Source of the DNA: Sphaerisporangium dianthi | GTDB taxonomy: Bacteria; Actinomycetota; Actinomycetes; Streptosporangiales; Streptosporangiaceae | NCBI RefSeq assembly: GCF_042654065.1 | Contig: NZ_JBHSFP010000003.1 | Coordinates: forward strand, 124,001 to 188,000 | DNA length: 64,000 nucleotides | Direction of reading: 5' to 3' | In this document: positions 8,607 through 16,613 of the stretch, in pieces | Numbering within the stretch: position 1 is the stretch's first letter | Layout: the number at the start of each line of letters is the position of its first letter | Notes under the pieces: model-generated | Seen by the model: the letters and a program-made list of their open reading frames with translations, nothing else | Databases searched by the model: none | What the model was told of the DNA's origin: nothing | Made by a program: the position numbers and the translations under genes

Positions 8607-10510
8607 CGCCTTCCCACCAGGTCATCGAGATCCATCAGAAGCCGGAGCGCCGCGACGGCCGTCACGATCTGGTCCGCCTCCGTCATTCCGGGAAGAGAGC
8701 CGATCATCTCGGTGACGGACGCGTGGTTCGCCGCGTGCAACTCGCCCGCCAGCCGGTTCACCATGGCGAGGGCGTCCCGGTCGTTCTCGCGCTCGGCGGC
8801 GGCTTCCCGCCGCTCCTCATCGAGCGAGGCTTCCGCCTCCTCGACCGGTGTCACCCTGGCCATCGCCAGCGCCCGCGCCCGATGCGCGGCCGTGTGGGCG
8901 ACCTGATGTCCGGCCTCCAGCCGCGGGGTTCCCTCCCGGGCGTGCGCCGTGAAGCGCTCGGTGACCCAGGCTCGCGTGGCCACCCCCGTCGAGACCATCC
9001 GTTTGTAGCAGGGGACCGCCGGCACCCGGCTCGAACACCACCAGGAGCAGAAGATCCGGCAGAACATCAAGGAGTCGTACTTGTCCCTGATCTCCGACGC
9101 CTTCACCGGCAGGAGCGGCTCGACCGGCATGACCACCGGCTGGAGCGCGGCAGCGGTCTCGTCGTACCAGCTCTGCCAGATCGCCCGGGCGTCCTCGGCG
9201 TAGGCGGCCTTCTCCTCGAGCTGCCGGTCCGGCAGCCTGGTGACGACACCGGCGATCGGCAGGTCGGGCAGCCTGCGCGGCGACCTGCCCGACAGCCGCG
9301 AGACGGCGGTCTTCCACGTGGTGAGCGCCGTGGCGGCCGCCACGCGTTCCGCTTCGCGTTCGGCGTGGGCGTCCTGAGCCAGCCGCAGGTCGCCGGCCGC
9401 TCGCTCCAGCCGCCCCATGGCCACGCCGATCCGCTGCTCACGTGCGGCTTCGGCCCGGCGCACCCGCAGGACGACCCGTCCTCGCACGTTCATGGCGGCA
9501 CGGTAGAACGACGAGGTGTCCGCCCCGCTTTCCATCATCGACCGCAGCTGAGCGAGCGACTCCGCGTTGACGCGGCCGGCGATCTCGTGGGTGTCCGGGT
9601 GCTTGGACGGGTAGCCGCGCCACGATCCGCCGAGCTCGATCGGAAAGCAGCGGTCGAGCAGCGGGGCGCGGTCGGAGATCGCGTGTGTGCCGGCGAACTG
9701 GGTGACCTGCCAGTCCCGCAGCAGGGCGAGGGCCTCGTCCGTTCCGGTCCCGGAGGGCAGTCCGGCAAGGATGTCCTGGCCGTTGGTGTCGGTGAAGGAA
9801 CGGGTGAAGACGAACATGTACCGCTCGGGGTTGTCCTTCCAGTCGGCCAGGTGGTGGTTGTCCTGGATGGCCGCGTCCTTGAACGCTTCGTACATCTTGT
9901 TGACGGACACGACGAACGCCACGCGCGAGACCGTGGGCGAGAAACGGTCGACCAGCCGGCGGGCCAGGGCGCGTTCGTCCGGGTTCTGGGCGAACAACCC
10001 GAGCAGATCCAGCACCTCGGCTCCGACGGCCCGCTCGCGGTGGCCGTACCGGCGGGGAACGCCGATCGCCACCGGAGCACGTTCCACGTCCCACAGCGTG
10101 CCTCCGTCGCGGTCACGGAATCCGGCCAGCCGCGCGGTCAGCGCCGTGGAGTCCAGGAACTCGGGCCCGTCCTGGTCGGTGAACTCCCAGAACTCACCGG
10201 TCTCGTCGGACGACCAGCCGTAGCGGACCGGAAAGGAGGTCGAGGACCGCCCCACCTCGCGGCCGGCGCGGAGCACGTCGTGGACCTCCTCGGCATGCTC
10301 GGGATCGACCACGCCGAGCACCTGTATGGCGAGGCACGTCTTCCCGGCCTGCGAGTCGCCGACGAGCATCGTGGTCACATGCCGCGACGCCCTGTCGATC
10401 GGCCGGCCGGTGAGCTTCTCGAAGGCGTCGTCGAGGGCATGGTCGGCCCACCCCCACCGTGCCCGCTGGTGGGAGTTCCACAGCGCCCCGTTCCACGGGT
10501 CTACCGCCAC
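8603..10510 (-). CDS. P-loop GTPase-like protein 2 with long helical C-terminus
   Basis: 635 residues from a GTG at 10510, which overlaps the TAG of the upstream gene and has GGAGG five bases before it. The P-loop GDSQAGKT is at residues 51-58, preceded by the hydrophobic strand VTTMLV. A Thr/Ser-rich stretch (RSSTSFPVRYGW) could be switch I, and VAFVVSVNK near 197-205 resembles the NKxD base-recognition element followed by a helix. I therefore read it as a GTPase-fold protein, although DxxG is not clear. From about residue 395 the chain is predicted helical and coiled-coil, with a Cys-rich patch (MFCRIFCSWWC) near 540. It may form a heteromer with the P-loop protein encoded immediately upstream. 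Confidence 0.72.
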   Translation of the reverse strand: MAVDPWNGALWNSHQRARWGWADHALDDAFEKLTGRPIDRASRHVTTMLVGDSQAGKTCLAIQVLGVVDPEHAEEVHDVLRAGREVGRSSTSFPVRYGWSSDETGEFWEFTDQDGPEFLDSTALTARLAGFRDRDGGTLWDVERAPVAIGVPRRYGHRERAVGAEVLDLLGLFAQNPDERALARRLVDRFSPTVSRVAFVVSVNKMYEAFKDAAIQDNHHLADWKDNPERYMFVFTRSFTDTNGQDILAGLPSGTGTDEALALLRDWQVTQFAGTHAISDRAPLLDRCFPIELGGSWRGYPSKHPDTHEIAGRVNAESLAQLRSMMESGADTSSFYRAAMNVRGRVVLRVRRAEAAREQRIGVAMGRLERAAGDLRLAQDAHAEREAERVAAATALTTWKTAVSRLSGRSPRRLPDLPIAGVVTRLPDRQLEEKAAYAEDARAIWQSWYDETAAALQPVVMPVEPLLPVKASEIRDKYDSLMFCRIFCSWWCSSRVPAVPCYKRMVSTGVATRAWVTERFTAHAREGTPRLEAGHQVAHTAAHRARALAMARVTPVEEAEASLDEERREAAAERENDRDALAMVNRLAGELHAANHASVTEMIGSLPGMTEADQIVTAVAALRLLMDLDDLVGRR

Positions 10511-12381
10511 GACGCCTCCATCAACATGCGGTCCTGGATGGTGCGCGCCTTGTTGAGGACCGCCAGATGATGCAGGGACTGGTCGGCCTGGGCGTCGAGG
10601 CCGGTCGCCTGCCGGTAGAGGCTCTCGAACGCGGTGAAAGTGACGTCCAGGAGCTCCCGCACCGAGCCGATGGTCGCTTCGGTGACGGAATCCTGATAGC
10701 CCGCGAGGAGCGAACGGGCCGCGTGGCCGCGGTTCCAGCCCGTCTTCTTGATCATGCCGATGACCTGGGGCAGGAGGGTGCTGAGCAGGACCGGCACGAG
10801 CCCTCCGCCGGCGGCGCCGAGCATGACCATGATCCACGACAGGTCGGGCGCGGCGGCCCGCGGCGGCTCATCACCGGAAGGCGGCCGGTGGTCCGGCCAC
10901 AGGAAGACGCTGAAGGCGTCGAACCCCGCGATCGCTCCCTGCGGGAGGGAGCTCGTGGGGCGCTGGTCCGCGGCCGCTCGTGTCATCCGCTGGGCGTTCA
11001 ACGCCAGGTAGGGCAGGGCCCGGGCGGTGGTGGTCAGCGCGAGCCCCTCGGTCTTCCCGGCCGCCAGCCGGTTCAAGGTCTGCTGGATGGTGTCGGCGGA
11101 GGCGGCGAAATTGATGGACCGCCCCTCCAGTTCGGCGACGGAGGCGATGACGTCGTCGCACACGGCCCGCACGTCGGCCGGTGGGTAGACCCGCTCGCAG
11201 AGCAGCCGCAACCGCAGCGCCGCTTCCGGCGACCCGCTGAGCCAGAGCTTCCAGTCGTCGAAACGAGTCCGCTTGAGCTCCGCGACGAGCAGTTCCTCCC
11301 GTCCCCGCATGTAACCCTCGAGCGCGTGGGGCAGCTTCTCCCCCAGTCCTCGCAGGACGGTGACGAAGCGACTCTGGTATTCCTTCTGGTACAGGCGGAC
11401 CTTGGAGCAGTCGTCCGGCGGGGTCGCGTGGAAGCGCCGCGCGGCCTCGTCCAGATGCGTCTTCACCTCTGCGAACAGCGCGTCGCGCAGCCGCCTGCCG
11501 GCCTGCCGGGACAGCGCGGACGACCGGCCCAGGCGTCCCAGCGATTCCTGGACGTTCGCGCGGAGCCGTCCGAGCTCCTCGTCGCCGCTCAGAACGAACA
11601 GGCTCGACGGCCGCACGTCGTACACGGCCGCCGCCCGCTCGCGCACCGTCGCCAGGTCGTCGGGGTCGTCGTATCGGGCCACCACGACCTGACGCTCGAT
11701 CGACGCCTCGATGAGCGCGAGCGAGATGATCGCCTCGCTGTCCAGAGCGAGGTTCTGCTCTCCGGTCACCGCGACGCAGACGGGCAGGAGACCGAGCGCC
11801 TCCCTCATCCACCGCTGCCACCGCTCGTTCCGCGACGGCTGGTTCCGACGATCGTCGGCCCGCTCGAACCCGGGTAGCAGGAGCACACCCTGGCCGTCCT
11901 GCCAGCCGTCGCCGGCCGGAAGCTCCAGGAGACACATCAGGGTCGATTCGTCCTGCCCGCGGACCGCCCGGTGCCACGCCTCCACACTGTCGACCGCCTC
12001 GCGCCGGTAGCTCTGCGGACCCGGCGCCTGAAGATAGGTCGAGGCCGACACCGCGCCGGCACCGGTCCGGTGCACGATGGCGACCGGCACCCTCTCACCC
12101 TGGCCGGGGGCCGGAACCAGCCACTGAGCGGCGGCGGGGAACAGCCGCGACGCCAGTTCGGTCTTTCCGATGCCCTGGTCACCCGCGATCGACGCCAGAT
12201 TCCAGCGGGTGACGAGGTCGATGAGGGCCAGGGAGCGGAGGGTGTCCTCCATGGAGTGGTCGGGAGCGATCTTCCTGATCTCCGACTCGAGCCGCCCGAG
12301 GCAGGACAGCAGTTCGGGGATCAGGCTCGTGACGTGCGGCTGCTTCTCCAGGGCCGGCCTGGGGGACTCCGATACCGTCAT
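10501..12381 (-). CDS. P-loop GTPase-like protein 1 (dynamin-like architecture) with membrane segment
   Basis: 626 residues; ATG 12381 overlaps the TGA of the hydrolase gene by four bases. The P-loop GDQGIGKT is at 67-74. VPVAIVHRTG near 98-107 supplies a possible switch-I Thr, and GVLLLPGFERADD near 165-177 occupies the position of the DxPG/G3 motif of dynamin-like GTPases, followed by a VCVAVTGEQN strand. A large helical region covers about 250-500. One long hydrophobic stretch (about 515-544) precedes a final helical segment, so this protein is expected to be membrane-associated. The order GTPase head, helical stalk, membrane segment, helix recalls bacterial dynamins, but sequence similarity is too low to be sure. 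The longer open frame upstream of this ATG is the shadow of the preceding gene. Confidence 0.72.
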   Translation of the reverse strand: MTVSESPRPALEKQPHVTSLIPELLSCLGRLESEIRKIAPDHSMEDTLRSLALIDLVTRWNLASIAGDQGIGKTELASRLFPAAAQWLVPAPGQGERVPVAIVHRTGAGAVSASTYLQAPGPQSYRREAVDSVEAWHRAVRGQDESTLMCLLELPAGDGWQDGQGVLLLPGFERADDRRNQPSRNERWQRWMREALGLLPVCVAVTGEQNLALDSEAIISLALIEASIERQVVVARYDDPDDLATVRERAAAVYDVRPSSLFVLSGDEELGRLRANVQESLGRLGRSSALSRQAGRRLRDALFAEVKTHLDEAARRFHATPPDDCSKVRLYQKEYQSRFVTVLRGLGEKLPHALEGYMRGREELLVAELKRTRFDDWKLWLSGSPEAALRLRLLCERVYPPADVRAVCDDVIASVAELEGRSINFAASADTIQQTLNRLAAGKTEGLALTTTARALPYLALNAQRMTRAAADQRPTSSLPQGAIAGFDAFSVFLWPDHRPPSGDEPPRAAAPDLSWIMVMLGAAGGGLVPVLLSTLLPQVIGMIKKTGWNRGHAARSLLAGYQDSVTEATIGSVRELLDVTFTAFESLYRQATGLDAQADQSLHHLAVLNKARTIQDRMLMEASWR

Positions 12382-14546
12382 CGGCTCTTCCTCATTCGGA
12401 TCGTGGTGAGAGGGTGGTGGGTTCCGCCGGTGGAGCTCGGCCGCGGCGTCTCCGGGTCGGGGTCGTCCACCACACGGGCCGGAACCACCCGCTCGGGATG
12501 GCCGACGATGACGTTCGCCCGGTTCTGCAGCGTGGTCGATCCGGGTATCCAGTAGTCGCCGTGCCGATCGACCATCCCGTGCGCGGTGTGCTCGTCGGCG
12601 GGCAGCCGCTGGAGGAACTCCGTGGGATCGACGCCGTGCGCGAGCTCGTGGACACCGGGCGGGATGCCGCCGTTGAGGCCGTGGTCGATCTGCTTGAGCG
12701 TGCCGCTGTGCACGATGAAGTCTCCCTGGATGGTGCCGGCCCACATGTCCTCGGCGGGCATGTGCAGCGCCTCGGGGGAGTCCACGCCGAGGCCGGGTGA
12801 GCCCAGGAAGATCGCCCGGTCGACCAGGGACGACAGGCCGTCATGGGCGAGGGCGTCGCCCGCGAGGACCGTGCCGTAGCTGTGGGACTCCAGGATCACC
12901 TCGAGGCCCGGGTTGGTGTTCTGGGCGCGGAGCTTGGCGACGAATTCGGTGAGCTCGGGCGCGGCGGCCTTGGCGATCTGGGTGGAGTTGGCGGCGATGA
13001 GGCCGTTCGGAGGGCCGTAGAGCCAGTAGACCGCGGCCGTCGTACGCCCCGGATCCGCGTCGGCGATGGCGTTCAGCTCCAGGCGGGTCCGCTCCAGCTC
13101 TTCGGCCGTGTCCATGATCGACTTGTTCATCCCCTGGACGCGGGCGACGATCCGGTCAGCGGTGCGCGGGTCACCGATCACGACCGCGATCCGGTTGTCC
13201 CGGAGATTCATCTCCACGATCCGGACCGGCAGTTCCTGCGAGACGCCTCCGCCCTCCACGACCATCGGACGGCCGACCGCGTCACGGACCGACGCGACGA
13301 TCTCTCGCGTGCGCTCGGCGGTGACGAGCCGCAGCGCGGCCTTCTCGTCCTCGGGGGTCGGCTCGAGACCGGCGGCGGCCCGCTCGACGACCTGCTCGTA
13401 CTCGAACCGGGCCGCGTTCGCCCTGGCGACGTCCCGGTCGAACACGTCGGCGAGGGCCCTGCGGTTCGCGGCGTCCAGCGCCTCGATATCGGAGAGGTCG
13501 CCGGGCGTACAGGAGATCGCGTGGTGGGAGGAGGTGGTCCCGTGGTCCGGGAGGGAGGCGAGGATCAGGTCGTCGGCCATCGCCGCGCCGGCGTCTTCGA
13601 TCTCGCCCGCGACGGCCCTGCCCTGCTCCCTGACGGTGTCGGCGACCGCCCGTCCGGCGGCCTCGACGCCCGCGGCCATGGCGCCGGCGTCCGTGCCGGC
13701 GGCGCGGAGGAGAGCGGCTGCTCCGGCCCCGATGGAGGCGACGGAGGCGGCCGTGTCAGCGGCGTCGTGGGCCGCCGCCGCGAAGGTCTCCGCGGCCCCG
13801 GCGGCGGCGTCGCCCGCCGCCCGGAGGAGGGCGTCCGCCTCGGCCGCCGCCCTCGCGGACTCCTCGGCCACGCCGCGGGCGACTCCGCCGGCGGCCTCCG
13901 AGACCTCCCGAACCCCCTCCACCACCAGCCGGGCCGCGCCGTTGACGGCCTCCGCGCCGGCTTCGGCGGCGACGGCCACCTCGGCGCCGGCCAGCCGGGC
14001 CTCCATCGCGCCGAGATCGGCGACGGGTCCCTGAGCGGGGGGATCGGCCGGGGTGACACCGTCGACGGCGCGGTTCGTCGCCTCGGCGACCGCGTCCTTC
14101 GCCGTCGTCGCCGCTTCGGCGGTCGCGGTCGCGGCCCCGGCGACGGCCCGCCCTGCCTCGTGGACGAGCCTCGCGGTGGTGTCCGCACCACTCGCGAGGA
14201 TCCCGGCCGCCGCCGCGGTGATCCGGGCGGTGTCCTCGGCGAGCCTGGCGGTCGCCGCCGCCGCGTCCCGCGCGGCGTCGGCGGCGTCCTCCGCGACCCG
14301 GTCGGCGGAACGCGCGAGGTTGCCGGCCGCCGATTCGGTGGCCTCCGCGGCCGCTTCCGCGCCGCGCGCGACCTGTTCGGCGACCTCTCCGGCGATCCGG
14401 GCGCCGTCCTCGGCGACCGTGCCGGCCGCGACGGCCGTGACGATGACGGCGTCAGCGGCCTCCTTCGCCGTGTCGATGACGGTCTCGGCGACGTGCACGG
14501 CCGTCCCGGTCAGCATGCCTGTGGTCTGTTCCGGCTCATCACTCAT
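12378..14546 (-). CDS. Ala-rich amphipathic helical protein fused to DUF1023-type alpha/beta hydrolase
   Basis: 722 residues from ATG 14546; a GTG at 14564 would add six residues. Residues about 1-320 are extremely Ala-rich and helical, with a repeating A-x-x-A-A-D/E pattern like LEA or apolipoprotein amphipathic helices. The C-terminal 380 residues match the DUF1023/abhydrolase-8 pattern: an IAVVIGDPRTAD and VARVQGMNKS start, a YWLYGPPNG strand, the nucleophile elbow SHSYGT with Ser near 556, IFLGSPGLGVDS, an acidic DPTEF and a His near 662 in HGDYW. The family's substrate is unknown, with lipase or esterase activity likely. As first gene of the operon it is the most plausible effector, with the helical half binding membrane or partners. 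Confidence 0.78.
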   Translation of the reverse strand: MSDEPEQTTGMLTGTAVHVAETVIDTAKEAADAVIVTAVAAGTVAEDGARIAGEVAEQVARGAEAAAEATESAAGNLARSADRVAEDAADAARDAAAATARLAEDTARITAAAAGILASGADTTARLVHEAGRAVAGAATATAEAATTAKDAVAEATNRAVDGVTPADPPAQGPVADLGAMEARLAGAEVAVAAEAGAEAVNGAARLVVEGVREVSEAAGGVARGVAEESARAAAEADALLRAAGDAAAGAAETFAAAAHDAADTAASVASIGAGAAALLRAAGTDAGAMAAGVEAAGRAVADTVREQGRAVAGEIEDAGAAMADDLILASLPDHGTTSSHHAISCTPGDLSDIEALDAANRRALADVFDRDVARANAARFEYEQVVERAAAGLEPTPEDEKAALRLVTAERTREIVASVRDAVGRPMVVEGGGVSQELPVRIVEMNLRDNRIAVVIGDPRTADRIVARVQGMNKSIMDTAEELERTRLELNAIADADPGRTTAAVYWLYGPPNGLIAANSTQIAKAAAPELTEFVAKLRAQNTNPGLEVILESHSYGTVLAGDALAHDGLSSLVDRAIFLGSPGLGVDSPEALHMPAEDMWAGTIQGDFIVHSGTLKQIDHGLNGGIPPGVHELAHGVDPTEFLQRLPADEHTAHGMVDRHGDYWIPGSTTLQNRANVIVGHPERVVPARVVDDPDPETPRPSSTGGTHHPLTTIRMRKSR

Positions 14547-14754
14547 GGCGCATCCCGGCCTCACGAAGCACTCATGTGTACATGGAGAGAATCATTTGAA
14601 GATCAAATAAGACGCTGACTTAGCGAGTATCGCTGGCAAAAACCCCATTCGACAAGGGATTTGAGTCACTAGACCCAGTCCTGCGCTGTCCAGTTTGCTC
14701 GGGACAACTGGACGTCGGCTTGACCCTGTTGAACGCACTGCTAGCTTGAGCAGG
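14547..14754. promoter_or_regulatory. Divergent control region of the five-gene operon and its HTH regulator
   Basis: A strong regulator promoter is visible: TTGACC (14720-14725), 16-bp spacer, TAGCTT (14742-14747), then seven bases to the GTG at 14755, so the transcript is probably leaderless. Just upstream is a perfect inverted repeat, GTCCAGTT (14688-14695) and AACTGGAC (14706-14713), around 10 nt. A smaller palindrome, TTTGAAGATCAAA (14595-14607), lies on the operon side in the only AT-rich stretch of the block. No consensus promoter for the operon itself was clear. Autoregulation by the HTH protein at these palindromes is an inference. Confidence 0.65.
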
Positions 14755-15687
14755 GTGAATGTCGAAGATCAAGATCCCCGGCAGGCGTTCTTCGAGGCGA
14801 TCCGTGAGGTCTACCGGCTGGCCGGCCGTCCGAGCTACCGGACGCTCGCCGAGAACACCGGAATCGCCAGCGCCACGATCGGCAACCTCCTCAACGGCGT
14901 CGGTACGCCCCGCTGGTCGACGATCGCCCCCTTCGTGGAGATCTGCGATCCGGGAGACGTCACCGGGCACGTCGACCTGCGGGCATGGCGCCTCCGCTAC
15001 CTCGAGACCTTCGAGGACCTCGCGCCCGCCGGGGAGCCGGCCGCCGACACCTCCCACCAGCTCATGCGGCTCAGCTCGCAGCTCCACGCGATCACCGACG
15101 GGCAGGACCCGATCCTGGAGCTGCTGGTCCGCAGCCGGGTCGCCGAGTTCGCCGACGAGGTGGCGGCATGGGACCGCGACGGCATCGTGCTGAGCAGACC
15201 CTCCTCGCACGCCAGGCTCGTCGACCATTACCGGCACTCGAGCACCATCCAGGCGGTGACGACGCCGGGCTTCATCTCCATCTGGGACACCGCCCAGGGC
15301 AAGGAGCTGGAGAAGGCCTGCGCCCGGCCGGACTGCACCTGTGTCCGGATCTTCCGGTACTCCACCGCCGCCGAGGCGAACGCCCAGCGGACGATGATGG
15401 GACGGCATGCCGACCTCGGCATCGAGGTCCTGGTCCTCATCGAGGCGGAGATACCCGACATCGAACGCGGTGTGCCGACCGACCTCGGGATGATCCGCGA
15501 CTACGCCGTCATCGACGGGAAGTCGATCGTCCAGTCAGTCGAGGACGCATCCGGGGACACCATCGCGGACCGCTGGTTCCTCAACGACACCCGCCGGACC
15601 CTTCCCTACCTGGCGCACATCGAGAGCATGCGGCGGCACGCCCAGCCGTTCGCCCGGTTCGCGTCCCGCGGCCCGGACCGTCGATGA
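14755..15687 (+). CDS. HTH regulator with C-terminal sensor-like domain, divergent from the five-gene operon
   Basis: 310 residues from the GTG at 14755, chosen because a TTGACC/TAGCTT promoter ends seven bases before it; an upstream ATG at 14695 lies inside the operator palindrome. An XRE-type HTH spans about 10-80 (YRTLAENTGIASATIGNLLNG). The C-terminal domain (about 110-300) has alternating strands with FISIWDTAQGKELEKAC, a CxC (DCTCVRIFRYS), LGIEVLVLIEA, RDYAVIDGKSIV and ADRWFLND. The last two elements recall non-catalytic phospholipase-D-like sensor domains of HTH regulators, but I am not certain. It most likely controls the divergent operon in response to a signal sensed by this domain. 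Confidence 0.8.
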   Translation: MNVEDQDPRQAFFEAIREVYRLAGRPSYRTLAENTGIASATIGNLLNGVGTPRWSTIAPFVEICDPGDVTGHVDLRAWRLRYLETFEDLAPAGEPAADTSHQLMRLSSQLHAITDGQDPILELLVRSRVAEFADEVAAWDRDGIVLSRPSSHARLVDHYRHSSTIQAVTTPGFISIWDTAQGKELEKACARPDCTCVRIFRYSTAAEANAQRTMMGRHADLGIEVLVLIEAEIPDIERGVPTDLGMIRDYAVIDGKSIVQSVEDASGDTIADRWFLNDTRRTLPYLAHIESMRRHAQPFARFASRGPDRR

Positions 15688-15827
15688 GCTCCACCACCAG
15701 CCGCTCCACCACCAGCCGCTTCACCGTCGGCCGCTTCACCGCCGGCCGCGTCGACGTGCGGCGATCATCGAGCGTCCGCGGAGAGGTGATCCCTTTGGCC
15801 CGCCGGTCCAAGCGGGCCAAAGGGTGA
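15684..15827 (+). CDS. Possible 47-residue Ser/Thr/Arg-rich peptide coupled to the regulator
   Basis: The ATG overlaps the regulator stop in an ATGA configuration. The peptide starts MSSTTSRSTTSRFTVGRF and is built from degenerate 18-bp repeats (STTSR-type and FT(V/A)GR units). Its last 15 codons run into the terminator hairpin at 15783-15834. Translational coupling is plausible, but repeat composition and terminator overlap also fit non-coding DNA. Confidence 0.3.
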   Translation: MSSTTSRSTTSRFTVGRFTAGRVDVRRSSSVRGEVIPLARRSKRAKG

Positions 15828-15834
15828 ACACCTC
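15783..15834. terminator. Long bidirectional hairpin terminator
   Basis: Perfect 13-bp arms CCCTTTGGCCCGC and GCGGGCCAAAGGG enclose an 8-nt loop, and outer arms GAGGTG (15783-15788) and CACCTC (15829-15834) extend the stem. It sits after the HTH regulator and could stop transcripts from both sides. Confidence 0.85.
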
Positions 15835-15942
15835 AGCGTCGGACGTCTCCGGCGGCCGGCGGGTCTTCGGGGGTCATGACCGCATCGGGACACCGCCACG
15901 CCCCGGCCGGCCGGCCACGACAGGCCGACCGGCGGAGCATCG

Positions 15943-16216
15943 CTAGGGCGCCCGGAACTCTGTCGGGTTCCACTTGACGTAGTCGCCCCACCACAGGTTG
16001 GCCTCCACTTCGAAGTCGTTGACGGCCGCCGGATGGCCCGTCTTGTACTCGGAGTAGGCGGAGGCGGCGCCGTACTTGGCGATGAAGCCGGTGGCCGGCA
16101 GGGACTTCGCCCACTGCTCGGAGTGCACGGCCTCGCGCTCTTCGAGGTTCGGCCCGTGTTCGCCGGCCTCCGCGCGGCCGGCGACCTCGGCGACGTCGTC
16201 CCGTCGTCCTCCAGTT
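15943..16216 (-). pseudogene. Remnant of an HExxHSxQW-type peptidase/toxin domain
   Basis: A minus-strand reading frame ends at 15943. It contains LEEREAVHSEQWAKS, FIAKYGAASAYSEYKTG and NDFEVEANLWWGDYVKW. This resembles the HExxHSxQWA...Y...FExEA pattern seen in metallopeptidase-like domains at the ends of polymorphic-toxin and Rhs proteins, but the first metal His is Arg here (CGC in place of CAC). No convincing start lies upstream in this frame. A plausible continuation, LVPTFRPFNW, is in another frame near 16210-16240, suggesting a frameshift. A 61-residue ORF from a GTG at 16128 is the alternative reading. Non-functional decay is my preferred interpretation. Confidence 0.45.
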
Positions 16217-16613
16217 GAAGGGGCGGAACGTCGGCACCAGCGGCAGGATGACCCGCCCGGACCCGCGGTGGCAGCCGCCGGGCGGCGCCGTGGGCGCCGG
16301 TCCGGGGGACGGGAGGGTTTTCACTGGGCCGAAAGCTGCGGAAAGCCGGTCGGAACCCGCCGTTCACGAGGGTCTGGACGCCGGCTCGCGTCCTCGCCGG
16401 CCGCCGCTCCGGGTTACGCGCCGGAGAAAACCGGGACTTCGGCCCGGCCGCGCCGACGCCGATGGAACACGGTGGAACGCCTATCCCAGGGAGGCGAACG
16501 ACAGGGCCTCCGGGGGCGTGAAGGGGACACGGGCATCGCCGCGCGAATCGGCGTGCCCGTCGCTCCGCGCGTCACCTCACGGGTCGGCGCGTCAAAGGGG
16601 GAGAGGCGGGGCG
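16217..16613. other. Intergenic stretch upstream of the NRPS locus
   Basis: Open frames here are shadows without family signatures. The minus strand may carry the decayed 5' end of the remnant described at 15943-16216. GGGGGAGAGG just before 16614 is the ribosome binding site of the exporter gene. No clear promoter was identified. Confidence 0.4.

Noticed and set aside
10501..12744. Longer version of the first GTPase-like protein beginning at 12744
   Set aside because: The added 121 residues are Arg/His-rich and lie within the hydrolase gene; the ATGA overlap at 12378-12381 marks the true start.
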